Made by a program: the position numbers and the translations under genes. A model generated the notes under the pieces. The model worked only from the letters and a program-made list of their open reading frames with translations, was not told where the DNA came from and did not search any database. 64,000 bases of DNA from Diogma glabrata (Eukaryota; Arthropoda; Insecta; Diptera; Cylindrotomidae), in NCBI GenBank assembly GCA_963693315.1, contig OY856188.1, positions 372,001 through 436,000 on the forward strand, read 5' to 3'. This document shows, piece after piece, positions 22,109 to 36,189 of the stretch; position 1 is the first letter of the stretch; every line of letters starts with the position of its first letter.

Positions 22109-22965
22109 TTACGTCCATCAACACCTTGGAACGAATGTTGTTGTGGTACCTTTTTTTTTTTTTTGAAAAAAGTGTTGTGTAGTAGGAATTACAAAATGTG
22201 TCACAATAAGACAAAGATATCTGTTAAGACCTAGTTCCCACAACAACATGCTTTCTGAGGTGATGGTTGACGCTTTTTTAAATGTTTGTGGATTGACGGC
22301 ACTCGAGACTATTGTTTCAGGCAAAGCATTGCATTCGACGATGTATGCACAAAGAAGTCCCTTTGCATTTCATTACTGTGACAGTGAGTAATCTCGAAAG
22401 TTTGACTGTTTGCACAAATCGATTGAGTAAAACAGGGTAAAGAATATGTTTGAGGCATAATAGATCTGATTTCATCCGAGCACCGCTGGTGACGATATTT
22501 ATGAAAAACAGCTAGATCAGCAGCCAAATTCTGTAACTGTGAAGCGGTGAAGTGATAAAAATTTCTTCGTTTCTTTTCATTAAAAAACTTATCACTTCAC
22601 CGCTTCACAATTACAGAATTTGGCTGCAGCAACGATGTTGTAGGGAATTAAGATTTAATGTTAAATTCCAATCACCAACAATTCGTATAGCACGCTTTTG
22701 AACAGAAACTTGGCAACAATACTCCATACAAGGACGAATATAGGACTGGGAGTAATTGATACGTGGAGTAATTGATACGTAGTAAAATATTTTTTACATC
22801 TATTGAGGAGGCCGAGTTTTCTTGACGCGCTCTTTGCCATGCCCATGGCCATCAGTAAGTCATTGGAAATTGTGACTCCCAATAAACGAATGGTTTCACA
22901 TTTGTCTATTTGGCGTCACACATATTATTTAAAATAGACCAAATTTTTGTTACCCCAATTGGCGG
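22109..22965 (-). mobile_element. CR1-like LINE copy A, 3' part (with a head-on CR1 tail at 22109-22150)
   Basis: From 22165 to 22965 the minus strand holds the CR1 3' UTR and RT C-terminal text (MGVTISNDLL, SASRKLGLLNRCKKYF, EIRSIMPQTYSLP) in broken frames. The T-run at 22151-22164 is its A-tail. Immediately left of the tail lies a short + sense CR1 piece (ACGTCCATCAACACCTTGGA then GTTGTTGTGG), so two CR1 ends face each other. The RT is cut at 22965 by RTE copy 2. The 5' part resumes at 24722. Confidence 0.8.
22519..22626. mobile_element. Tiny hairpin MITE inside the CR1 copy (~108 bp)
   Basis: Arms GCCAAATTCTGTAACTGTGA...GCGGTGAAGTGATAA and the reverse complement ending ACAGAATTTGGC are almost perfect over ~38 bp. 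The sequence is absent from the corresponding place in the CR1 copy at 57440-57450, so it is an insertion, bracketed by CAGCA-like direct repeats. Confidence 0.75.
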
Positions 22966-25626
<2,661 letters not shown>

Positions 25627-25650
25627 TGTGAAAAAATAAATTTAATGTAG

Positions 25651-26093
25651 ACAATGATTCTGATAAAAAATCTCAAGTTCGGAATACAACAAACAGCCAG
25701 TATTTTTCTCAGGCAGAAAAACGAGCACATCATAATGCATTAGAAAGGAAAAGACGTGATCATATAAAGGAGAGTTTTACTTCACTTAGAGATTCGGTGC
25801 CATCTCTGCAAGGAGAAAAGGTAAAAAATGCATGCAGAGCTGAAATATTAAAAAAGGCTGCTGAATATATTCAATTTATGAGAAGGAAAAATAGCTCGCA
25901 TCAACAAGATATCGAAAATTTAAAACTGCAAAATAATTTTTTAGAATCGCAAATTCGACAACTAGAACGTGCTAAAGCGACAGGTAAATTTGCAGCTGAA
26001 TCAAGTGATTTATTACTTAATAATGTTAAGTCAGATAGTTCTCGTGATTCCGAAAGTTCAGATGAAGAAAATGATGGTATTAAGACCAAATAA
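25651..26093 (+). CDS. Max: Max-type bHLH-leucine-zipper protein, C-terminal coding block (5' end not seen)
   Basis: Encodes [20 protein letters not shown] followed by [18 protein letters not shown], the basic region, helix 1 and loop of Max, the dimer partner of Myc, Mad/Mxd and Mnt that binds CACGTG E-boxes in the nucleus. The DNA-contact residues His, Glu and Arg of the basic region (HNALERKRR) are intact. Helix 2 ([19 protein letters not shown]) and a zipper of about four heptads follow, then an acidic Ser-rich tail ([15 protein letters not shown]) and TAA at 26091-26093. Odd points: the block has no intron; a 9-nt insertion (25821-25829, Val-Lys-Asn) sits after GEK; no in-frame ATG precedes the block, and a stop lies at about 25629. 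An AG at 25649-25650 could be a splice acceptor, although the tract before it is purine-rich. It may be the last exon of the true gene or an intact retrocopy. Family assignment is very secure. Confidence 0.85.
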
Positions 26094-26104
26094 AAATTTG
26101 AGTA

Positions 26105-26110
26105 AATAAA
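26105..26110 (+). promoter_or_regulatory. Possible poly(A) signal for Max
   Basis: AATAAA lies 12 bases after the Max stop codon; another is at 26237-26242. The DNA is so AT-rich that either could be chance. Confidence 0.35.
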
Positions 26111-26989
26111 AAATTAAAAACTAGTGCATACCCTTAATTTATTAATAATTATAATTCAATTATTTAAATTTTTATATATGTAAAAAATATTTACAATACA
26201 TATAAAAACAATCTACATTAGATATTTTAGCATAAAATAAATATATTATATTTTAGTTATTTTAATTATATAACATAATTTCAATTATTTGAACTATTAC
26301 TTCGGTCTGAAAGACCTAAGTATGACATTCATGAGCTCAAAGTGAAATTCTTACCCCCACTTTTTTGGTATTTTTCGACGTTTTAGGACCTACTGATTCT
26401 TAAAAAAAATGTATGTCTGTCTGTCGGCCGTCCGTCCGTCCATCCATCCGGGCGTCACAACCTACGAAATCTAGACACCGCTCGACGGATTTGAAAAATT
26501 TTTTTTTCTAAAAATAGGTTTACTCAATGGGAAGAGCAGAAAGGACGATCTGTTCGATAACTGTACCGGAAGTGTGTCAAAAAATCGTCAAGTGTGTCAA
26601 AACAAGGAAATTTGCATATTTTTTGCTTAAAAAACATTCATTTTAAGTGATTACGAGTAGGAACATTGAATTGGGAGAAATCTTGATGGTCGGGATTGGT
26701 ATGTGAGACCAAAATCTAGATTATTGCATTATAAGTTTGTCAAAAAAATGTTGTCAAGTGTGTCAAAAGAAAGATTTTTATTTATTTTTTACCCAATTTT
26801 TTGGAAAAAAATAAAATTAATAATTTGTATGAGATGAAATTTTATTATTATTACAGAGAATTATGGCATTATAAGTTTGTCAAAAAATAATGTCAAGCGT
26901 GTCAAAAAATTATTTCATTTATTTTTTTGGAAAAAAAATGTAGCTGTTTTTATGACGTAAATGTAAAGTAATTGAAAATGAAATTGGAC

Positions 26990-27545
26990 ATGGAAATTTT
27001 TGAATTTGTTATAGTTTTCAAAATATTTTTGGAGTTTTGAAAAATGTTTGTATTTTTGATTTTGTAATAATTTTTGCAATATTTTTAGAATTTTGGAAAA
27101 AGTTTGAATTTTTAAGAATTTTTAAGAATTTTTGGAATATTTTAGAATTTCGGAAAAAGTTTAAATATTTGATTTTATTCTAATTTTTGGAATAATTTTA
27201 GAATTTTGAAAAGAAAATAGAATTTTTGAATTTTTAGAATATACATATTTTTAGAATTTTGAAAAAAGTTTCAAGTTTTGATTTTGTAAGAATTTTTGAA
27301 ATATTTCTGGAATTTTGAAAAATTTAAAATTTTTGATTTTATTATAATTTATATAATTTTGGAAAAAGTTACAATTTTTGATTTTGCTATAATTTTTGCA
27401 ATATTTTTAGAATTTTTGAAAAAATTTTTAATCTTGATTTTGTAAGAATTTTTGAAATATTTTTAGAATTTTGTTTGAAAAAAGTTTGAATTTTTATTTT
27501 ACAATATTTTTGGAATTTTGAAAGAAATATGAATTTGTGATTTTG
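26990..27545. repeat. Minisatellite, AATTTTTGATTTTGTAAGAA units of about 45-60 bp
   Basis: About ten imperfect copies of TTTTTAGAATTTTGGAAAAA followed by GTTTGAATTTTTGATTTTG. Strand composition is skewed (G and T rich, C almost absent). It lies inside the left part of the long-TIR element. No coding. Confidence 0.85.
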
Positions 27546-27629
27546 AAATGTTTTCTCGAAACGCTAAATGGAGAGATTTTTGAGTAGTTTGCTGATTGTA
27601 TAATCTTTTCACTAAATTATGTTAATATA

Positions 27630-28575
27630 TGATCTGTTATAATTTTCCAACAACGGTTGGGTCGGTTGGTTTCTCTGGACAATTGAAAAGGTGGTTAGCA
27701 TCATGTGGCGTACCCTCACATGTGGGGCACTTGTCAACAATTTCCTGGTCAATTCTACTAATGTAGTTATTTAAGATGCGTGACCAACCGGATCTTAACT
27801 GCGCTAGGATGGTTCTGGTGCTGCGGCAGCACCTCTTCGGCCGCGACTTGTGGTGGTTTGCTATTAAGAACTCGATTCGGGGCGTAGTTCTTTATTGTGT
27901 CTTCAACGGCTTTGGTATGTATGTTTTTTAACCCCGTCTTATACGTAGGCTCGTCGATGTTACCGATGTCTTGATTGTTTTGAACATCTTGTAGGAAGCA
28001 TTTCGCAGTCCTTATGTCTCTAGGTGGTGTTTTCATGGATAAGGTGTGATTGCGATGGTCTTGCCAGAAGAGATGTTGCTCTTTATGGCAGGACCAAAGA
28101 TATTGTTTGGTAAACATTTCGTTGCATTCACAGACTGGCAATATGTTACATTCCTGATCTCGGTGGGCCATCAAATGACATCAGGTTGCTGTACGCAAGG
28201 CTGCGTACTGTGTTATTTGCAACTTATTCCAGTGGGTGTCAGCCACTTGGAGTGTCCATATGGGAGCGGCGTAGTTTATGAAAGGCCTTCCTATTGCTTT
28301 ATATGCTGTTATTATAGTGTTTTTATCCTCACCCCACGAACTACCCGCTAGAGCTTTTAGTGCATTATTTCTGTTTTTCAATTTTTTATTCACTTGTTGA
28401 GGATTAGCGTTGAATTTAAATAGTGGATCAAATATTACCCCCAGCAGTTTTGGATTTTTGAACGTAGAAATTAGTATGTTGTCAATGCAGGTGTTAAGTG
28501 TTGTATTTACCTCCTTCGTCCATATGGTGAAAAGTGTGGAAGTGCAGCACTTTTCTGTAGACAGTTTCAAATTTT
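27630..28575 (-). mobile_element. Jockey-like LINE, 3' part (frameshifted)
   Basis: Minus-strand frames 28181-28570 and 27767-28174 encode LSTEKCCTSTLFTIW, KNPKLLGVIFDP, AYKAIGRPFINYAAPIWTLQ and TQYAALRTAT, then AVEDTIKNYAPNRVLNSKPP. After a frameshift follow RIDQEIVDKCPTCEG and TPHDANHLFNCPEKPTDPT, the Cys/His-rich C-terminus of jockey-type ORF2. The catalytic core is absent. A different LINE lineage from the CR1-like and RTE-like copies in this window. Confidence 0.85.
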
Positions 28576-28599
28576 TGGTTTTAAACCATTCATTCGTAT

Positions 28600-28745
28600 T
28601 AGCAGAGCATAAATAGTGCTAGTGGAGCACTATTTATATAGTGTTTGCTAATTGCAAGAAAGTAAAAAACGGAGGAGTATATCGATCTTCCGTTTCTTTC
28701 TTTATTGCAATCAACAAACACTATATGCTGCACTAAGAACTGTGC
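28600..28745. repeat. Short inverted repeats around 28600-28740
   Basis: AAATAGTGCT-AGTGGAGCACTATTT at 28610-28635 and a larger pairing of ATATAGTGTTTG, AACGGAGGAGTATATCGATC and TTCCGTT with ACAAACACTATAT make nested hairpins. Possibly the remains of a MITE. Confidence 0.5.
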
Positions 28746-29475
28746 TTCTTCACTTTGCCCATATTTTCAACGCATACGTTGTACGGGTACGCATAAAATT
28801 TTGGGCAACACTGAAGTCAAAACATTGCCGCAGCACATATGGCTACACATTGCTCGGGAATAACCAATAACACATGGCCGAAAATATTGCTAGACATCTT
28901 CTTCAGAAATATTTCCTGGCAATACGAAGTTTTAATTGTTCGTTTACAGGCCCTTTAACATCAAATCGACACATCTGGTGGTTGGGACAATGCTACAGAG
29001 TAACCAAAAACCAAAATACGTAATCGATTTAGAAAAAAATTATTGACTCATGTGTATAAATCTACATAGTTTAATTGATTCAGAATTTAGATTTAAAATA
29101 TGGAGGTGCTGAAATTTCACAGCACTGAGATATCAAGACTTCGGTCTGGGTCAAGGATTTTGATATAGAGCAATTCCATCCCAAAGCGATCACTTTTAGC
29201 TAAAATCTGTCCATCAAATTTTTTTTTTGCTAAAAACTATTTTCATTCGGTAGAGTATCGAAAATGGTTTGGTAAAAAATTTTTTTTTGCTTCGAGAAAC
29301 GCTTGGTTATCCTGTGCTGGTATGGTCTAAAATCGCGATTTGTGCTTACACGCGTATCTTGAAAATGCCACCATTTCTGAACGACTAAACCGATTTTGAC
29401 GGCAGCTAGCGCTTTGTATGCAGAAACATAGTAGTTTCAGGGAAAATATTTATCTGAGCATGTTTTCATAGAACG

Positions 29476-30855
29476 TCTATGAGAAAATTGGAAAATGGTC
29501 AGAAAAATCGACATTTGGCATAGCCTGAACTGAAATTTTGCCCATTAAAAAAAAAAAAAAAAGTTCCATCTATTAGCTTTTTAGTTTCCAAGTATAAAAA
29601 TAGGGATATTTTTCGTTCTCAAGTAATGATTTTATAAAATTTTGTCCTACATAATAGGGTTCTTTATATGAAGTTTTAATCCAAATTTCACGCTCTCTTA
29701 AACCTTAATAAACTAAAAGCCAAAGACATACATCTTGAAAAAGATAAAATCGAACTATTAAAATACTTTTTTTAATGAAAAAAATATAATAAATTAATTA
29801 ATTAATTAATTAAACCACTTAATTCAAACACTAGAATACTTATTTGCATAATATTTTTTTTTAATTTTTTTTATTTTAAATTACAATTTAAACCCAACAC
29901 CAAAATATAATAGTATAAATATAATGATAAAAAAGGAAGAAAAATATTAGAACTTAAAAAACAAATCTTATTTATATTAAACTAACTATTTTTGAATCAA
30001 CTGAATAAGAAAATCTTTTGACAGTCATTTTATATTCATTAAATGCCACAAATGAATGAAAGGATTGTGTGCCTACAATCGTTTTCACATTATTATATTT
30101 GTTTTGTAATTTTCTCTCCATCATATCGTGTTCATCTTGAGAGCAAAATATGGTGTTAATGTTAGACTCTTTCTTTTGTATCCATTCGAACATATATCTG
30201 CATACACACGTTGTAAACTAGCTCTAGTAGCCATACGCTTCAGAGTCCCTCCAATTGCATCGCATGGACCCTTTCCGTGGTAGGTAGCAAAAAAATGCCA
30301 CTCAAAATCAATTTTTTCCGTTTGCTTCATTTCGGATAAATCGAAAAAGTCTTTTTTATTTTTGTACTGAGAAGCAGCACCATCGGGAAAAAGAAAATTT
30401 TCTTAATAGTGTTTCCAAATTTAAACAAATACAAATGCTTTTTACTTTTTTGGACGTAACTATGACAACAAAATAAATAGTTAAAAAGTGACACTTTAAG
30501 GCCGTAAATCACAGTAATAAAGCAACACTTTAGTATATAGGCGAATAAAAAGCATTTTAATTCATATTTCGTTTTATCTTTTTCAGATGTATATGTCTTT
30601 GGCTTTTAGTTTATTAAGGTTTATGAGCGTGAAATTTGGATTAAAACTTCATATAAAGAACCCTATTTTTGTAGGACAAAATTTTAAAAATCATTACTTG
30701 AGAACGAGAAATATCCCTTTTTTTATACTTGGAAACTAAAAAGCTAATATATGAAAGTATTTTTTTGTTTTTTTTAATGGGTAAAATTTCAGTTCAGGCT
30801 ATGTTAAATGACAATTTTTCTGACCATTTTCCATTTTCCAATTTTCTCATCGATG
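29476..30855. mobile_element. Inner foldback (arms ~280 bp) enclosing a pseudogene
   Basis: The left arm 29476-29760 and right arm 30570-30855 are inverted copies (ATGAGAAAATTGGAAAATGG, CATAGCCTGAACTGAAATTT, AAGCCAAAGACATACATCTT). The right arm differs by several small indels. The ~800 bp between holds the minus-strand HGKGPCDAIGG pseudogene. Confidence 0.8.
29972..30395 (-). pseudogene. Pseudogene of the uncharacterised HGKGPxDxxGG protein family
   Basis: The minus strand reads FPDGAASQYKNKKDFFDLSE, then EWHFFATYHGKGPCDAIGG and TLKRMATRASLQ. A one-base slip moves the frame to MFEWIQKKESNINTIFCSQD, EHDMMERKL and VKTIVGTQSFHSFVAFNEYK. I recall the run (S/F)DGAASQYKNxKNF...ATSHGKGPxDGxGGTxKRxA...KTIxGTxxFHSF from large, unnamed proteins in aphids, other insects and cnidarians that occur in many genomic copies. 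Only the C-terminal third is present, with a frameshift, so it is not functional. Its place between two inverted arms suggests that it is cargo or the own gene of a foldback transposon. Molecular role unknown; the DGxxxxYKN motif could be part of a DDE-like nuclease fold, which is inference. Confidence 0.65.
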
Positions 30856-31670
30856 TGAGGTTAATAATGACAAATTTTCTTTTATTTTTAATTGAAATGA
30901 ACAAAAAAATCAAACAAATAATAATTGCATTCCTTTGTTTCGTTTTATTTGTATGAAACTAAACTGCCAGGCTACTTGATATTTTAAGATATTATTTAAA
31001 AAATGAAATGGAATATGACTAATATCAAAATCGAATCGAAGCAAATATGATAATTAGTGTTAGTAGTTAAAAAATTCTATATATACCTCGGTTGAGAAGA
31101 CTAATATAGACCTCGAACTAAAAGTTCTCGGTCAATAATAGCTTACCTCTCAACCTTGTTATATAATGTACTATTATTGTTTTCCAAAAAATTGGGTAAA
31201 AAATAAATAAAAATCTTTCTTTTGACACACTTGACAACATTTTTTTGACAAACTTATAATGCAATAATCTATATTTCGTTCTCATATACCAATCCCGACC
31301 ATCAAGAATTCTCCAAATTCAATGTTCCTACTCGTAATCACTTAAAATGAAAGTTTTATAAGCCATATGCAAATTTCCTTGTTTTGACACACTTGACGAT
31401 TTTTTTGACACACTTCCGGTACAGTTATCGAACACTTCGTCCTTTCTGCTTTTCCCATTGAGTAAACCTATTTTGAAAAAAAAAAAATTTTAAAATCCGC
31501 CCAGCGGTTTTCTAGATTTCGTAGTTTGTGACGGCCGGCCGACAGACAGACATACATTTTTTTTTGCTTTTTTAGAATCAGTAGGTCCTAAAACGTCGAG
31601 GAATGCCAAAAAAGTGGGGGGTAAGAATTTCACTTTTAGCTCATGAATGTCATACTTAGGTCTTTCAGAC

Positions 31671-32430
31671 AAAATTTTTTTTATTTATTTTTTTATATTA
31701 TTTATTCATATAAGCAAGCAATCAAAGGCAATTTGCCTTATACAATTAGAGTCTAGTTTTAATAGACCATTCAAAACTTAGAAAAACTAAACTAATCGAA
31801 ACTATAAAGAAAATTTAAATTCAATACAATAATAATAATTCCAGGGTGAATTAACCTAGAGACACAAGATACAACATTACGAAAAAACAAAACAAAAAAA
31901 TTTAATATGTACAAGTTTTGCTCCCATATACACCCCACCCCTGCTGCACTCCCACCTAACCGTAACAGACCGAATCAGCGGGAAGAGAGATGATAACAAT
32001 CTATATGTATGCAAGGAAGAGCATCCAATTTCTCTTGAACACGTAAGAGATGTGAAGTTCTTGATTTCGAAATTTCTTGTCTTTAATTTACTCTTAATTT
32101 ATATTTAGAAATAGTTTTTAAACACATTGCTTCCTGTTTATCAACTTTATTCTAATAATAGTTATGAACTAAGAAATAATCTAACTTTAATTAAAGCATC
32201 ATGTTTTTGATTTATTTGCAGAAAATTCTAAATTATGGTTTTATGTGTATACAGCTCGTTTCTAAGTGAATGTTAATATAAAAAAATAAAATCGTAAAGA
32301 CAAAACTTATGGTTTATTTATAATAATGAGGTCTATTTGTATGAAATGTTATTTTACTGTTTTAAAGTTTCATACAAAAGAAGAAGAAAATTTTGATAGA
32401 TTTTACTGAATAGACCTCGTCGTCGGTTGG
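31671..32430. other. AT-rich spacer
   Basis: A T-rich start with AAGCAAGCAATCAAAGGCAA may be a LINE-type 3' end in minus sense. Otherwise no supported feature. Confidence 0.45.
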
Positions 32431-32439
32431 TCGTCATCA

Positions 32440-32645
32440 TTCAGTCAACGGTGGCATCTTCAATCTTAGTTATGGAATATTTTGTGTTACTAGCCAAGGT
32501 GATGTTTTAGAGGAGCTGGCGGATGAATTCTATTCAGTCAACGGTAGCACCTTCAATCTTAGTTATGGCATACTCCTTGATGATGGCACGTTGATGCTTG
32601 TTCGAAGAAATGAGCTTGCATATAACTCTATGATGAAGACTTACG
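32440..32645 (-). repeat. SINE-like repeat fragment with internal duplication (minus sense)
   Basis: TTCAGTCAACGGTGGCATCT and TTCAGTCAACGGTAGCACCT stand ~85 bp apart, each followed by TCAATCTTAGTTATGG. Then GATGATGGCACGTTGATGCT and GAAGAAATGAGCTTGCATAT match the 8742 copy. Confidence 0.6.
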
Positions 32646-32924
32646 CCACATGATTGACGCCACTCAATGTCTACAACTCTTACTGCCAAATCTAAACTAG
32701 TTATTTAAAAATAAGTTTTGTTATCACTACAAATTAAATTAAATCTTAGTGGCTCTTGTGCAAGGGTCAATGTTTCAATCCCAGATCAACGATTTTTTCT
32801 GTGTTTTGAATTACAGTGCCGACTTCGTATGTACTTAACTGTGGTTTATGGGTATAGAGTTAAATCATTGGCAAATGTTCTTTTTTGTTATTTTATTTTC
32901 CAATATCTTTTGAATTGAATAGCT

Positions 32925-33123
32925 TGATCAATCCAGGGTTTCTGTGAGTGGTTCTCCGGTCGTCCAAGTATTTCCTCAGCAGCAATTAAAACAGCATCTT
33001 TAAGTAAATACCAGTCTGTATCGACATCTCCATAAATAGTTTCTGATTTCTCTAATGTTTCGGCAATATGGTTTTGATATCTCTCCTCAGTTTGACCATT
33101 CTCTAGAGATAAGGCGTTAAAAC
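32925..33123 (-). mobile_element. RTE-like LINE fragment (endonuclease-RT linker), left part
   Basis: The minus strand reads ALSLENGQTEERYQNHIAET, then DVDTDWYLLKDAVLIAAEEI and LGRPENHSQKPWID. This is the region between endonuclease and RT in RTE-like LINEs (W..KDAV..AAEE..G...KPW.D). It joins without loss to 36627-36725 once the hAT element and one copy of its duplication are removed. Confidence 0.8.
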
Positions 33124-33789
33124 CAGAGTTGGATTGTTTTAAACACTTTTGTTTTAAACACTATTTAAAACAGTGTTTAAAACAAATTGTTTTTTTAAAA
33201 AAAAACAATGTTTTAAGCAAAAATTGTGTTGTTTTTAAATGTTGCATTGTTGCTTATTTGCTTTCCATAGAACTGTTGTACACTGTTGTGTTTTACCGTT
33301 TTTAATACATTTGACCACCTGAAAGCACCTTTTGGCACCTTAAGGGTCATTAAAATTTTAAATATTTTTAGACTTTCATATGTTTTTTTGTTAATAAAAT
33401 GCGTTCTAAGGTGTTGATTAACGCAAATCTTTATCCCATCCGAAACACGAAAAATATGAATTGGAGTTTTTTTCTGAGAAACTTCAAACCATACCTTTGA
33501 ATTGAAAAAAATTCCAATTGCTTCTTTATTTACTTGAGTTTAATTGATCTCAAAACTCCAAAGCAAATCTTTATGTTTTTTTGTTCTTTTTAAAGAAGGA
33601 ATAACTAAACAACAAATTCTATCACATATATGACATAACCCAATATTGCATGATAGGATACAGAAAACAAAAATTAAATAAGAGATAAAAAGAAAATGTC
33701 TTTTAAAAATTTTCAGTAACAATATTAAAATGAGGTTGCCATTAATCCACCTAGTGGTATATTCCTTGATCATGTGGCGCCCTTTCTCC

Positions 33790-33995
33790 TCAATTATTAA
33801 AGCCCACACATATAGGCGATATAGGAAAGCTCGATTCTTCGAGTAAGCAATAACGTGCCATTACCAAGAAATTCTTCATAGATAAAATTTAGGGTTTACT
33901 AAGTACCGATATTTCACTACTATTGTCTGTGGTATGTGATATCTCACGTTAACTCGAATGTCAATACTAACCAAACTACTAGTACAAATGTGCTG
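33790..33995 (+). repeat. SINE-like repeat fragment within the hAT element (plus sense)
   Basis: AAAGCCCACACATATAGGCG, then CTACTATTGTCTGTGGTATG and GATATCTCACGTTAACTCG match the 8742-9060 copy in reverse orientation. Confidence 0.6.
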
Positions 33996-36189
33996 AAGGA
34001 ACTGTTATTCGATTACCGACAGACGTTCAATGGAGGAGCAAGTTGAATTTGTTTAATTGCTAAATAAAAAAGTGGTAAATATGTGCTATTCTTGTGGATC
34101 AAAAGGAACATCCCAATTTTGCGAAGGATATTAAAGATTCGGTACAAAACGAGATTTGTAAAATTAGGTTACGTATTTCATATCATTGATATATTAACAT
34201 TTTTTACCAGATACTTAACATAGGCTTGATAAAATGAGCTGAGGATCTTTATCAAATTTCAAAACCAGTCGCAAATGCTTTTTGCGGACAAACGAACCCA
34301 GCCTTAGCGAATAAAATCAAATTTGGAAGCAGTTACAGTTGGAAGCAGATTTTATTTTTGGCCATCAATTGTGATGCAAAAAACAATCAAACACGCATAT
34401 CCAGAATCTTTGAAACCGTTACATTACGTTATAATTTTAAATTTAAATATAATTATATTGTTACGTTTTTCTAACCTTACTTAGAATTGGCCTTACTCAC
34501 AATTCGATAAACGCAATTCCCAAATCTCTTCCGAGTTCGATCACTGATTAGTAAGCCCAAACACCAGGTTTTATTAAGTATTCAACACCTTAATTGTTTC
34601 ACAACAATAGGAAAACAGTACAGCAACAATATTCCTAACTAGAATATTCTTTCAACAGCTTCAGAAACTCCAACGGTTTATTGTAGAAATTTCCAGTAAT
34701 ACAACGTTTAAAATAATACACAAATTATTTCTACTTATACACAAAAACTAATTTAAAAATCACTTTTATAATTTTAACTTCACTATCGCAGGTTTAAAAT
34801 AAAACTAATTCTTAATCTACAAGAGGCAATCGCTTTTATACAATTCTGCTTAAGTTCTAGAAAATTCGAGGTATCTTTTTAGAAACCTTGAGAAAAGAGT
34901 AGAATGTTCGATTACTTTACGTTATGCTGATTTGATTCATAAAATCATTCAATTTTATTTATTTGGTCGACCCAAGTTCCACGAAGTACAACAACAACAC
35001 TATTCATTTCATTAATTTGTTGTAGTATTTTGTTGATTTGATTTTCCTGGAAGTGACCGTAATCGTCTAGATTTTTCTGTAATCGTCTACATTTTTCTGT
35101 AATCGTAACAATATTGTTTTCAAAATTGAAATTCAAAATCTTGTTGTTTTCAAAACATTTTTTGTTAAAGGTATATTGTTACACCTTACCAGCCAATATT
35201 CTTATAAGAATGATATCAATATGGTAATCCGTAATTAACAACCGCAAGAAACTCAGTTTCTTTATATGGGCGATTTACATGTTCCAACATTTTTTTCCAG
35301 TAAAAAATGAAGCAATAAGTATATTATGATTTTCGTATGCGAGACAAGAACAACAATATAAATATGCAAAATTTTACTGGAGTTTATTTCTAGTTTTTGA
35401 GCAAATGTTGCCATAAAACTGAGAATGTTGGCATAAAATATACTTACCCAAGTATATTTTATGGCAGCAAAAATTATTTTATTGCGACATAAATGATTTT
35501 ATTAGGAAAAAATTTAGTTTTTTGCTTGTCCAAGTTAGTTTTTTGTAAATAAAAATATTTAGTTATAATATTTTATCAAAATTTTGGTATTTTTTGTAAT
35601 AGTTTTGGTTTTTGTAATTGGATGTCAAAATTTTATAGCATCGTCATTGTTGATTGTATTGAATAGTATCGCCATTGTAAAATTTTATTGTTGTAATTTC
35701 AAAGTTGGAAGCTGAGATCAAAGATGAAATTGATCAAAATTTGATCGTCGTCACTATATCATCACCAAATATAATATACCATATATAAGAATCCATGTTT
35801 TTTTATGTTTAAATTTAATAAACGTCAAACAACAAAAGAATAATTAACTTTAGTTTATCTGTCAAAAATTATAGCACAACGCCTTCTAGATTATAAATGT
35901 CTTTCTCTTTTTAACTACCAAAAATTTTATATCGCGTGTAGCTCTAACTTTCACTACAAAAAAATGCTAGAAAAAAATGTTGGAACATGTTAAATCGCGC
36001 AATAGTTTCAAATTGTTTACCGGGTTTTCCATAATCTTTTCAAGTTGAACTATTTAGGTGCATCAGGACTCAGAAATACGTAGGTCGCAGAATTCTTATC
36101 ATAATTCAAATTTCTGGAGATTACGTTAGCCAATTAAGACAACAATGCCATTAGATTGAGGGGTAAACTATTCATACGCATTTTTGGAT

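Larger units (their letters stand above)
26300..31670. mobile_element. ~5.4 kb element with ~500 bp terminal inverted repeats
   Basis: Bases 26300-26810 are mirrored at about 31165-31670. Shared blocks, in inverted order, include GGTCTGAAAGACCTAAGTAT, GACATTCATGAGCT, AACGTCGAAAAAT/GACGTTTTAGGACCTA, ATGTATGTCTGTCTGTCGGC, GTACCGGAAGTGTGTCAAAA, AGTGATTACGAGTAGGAACA and TTGACACACTTGACAACATT. End fragments of the same family occur at 6098 and 47135. The interior is not a single gene: it has a minisatellite, a nested Jockey-like LINE, and an inner foldback around a pseudogene. The very termini are hairpin-forming (GGTCTGAAAGACC). Confidence 0.85.
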
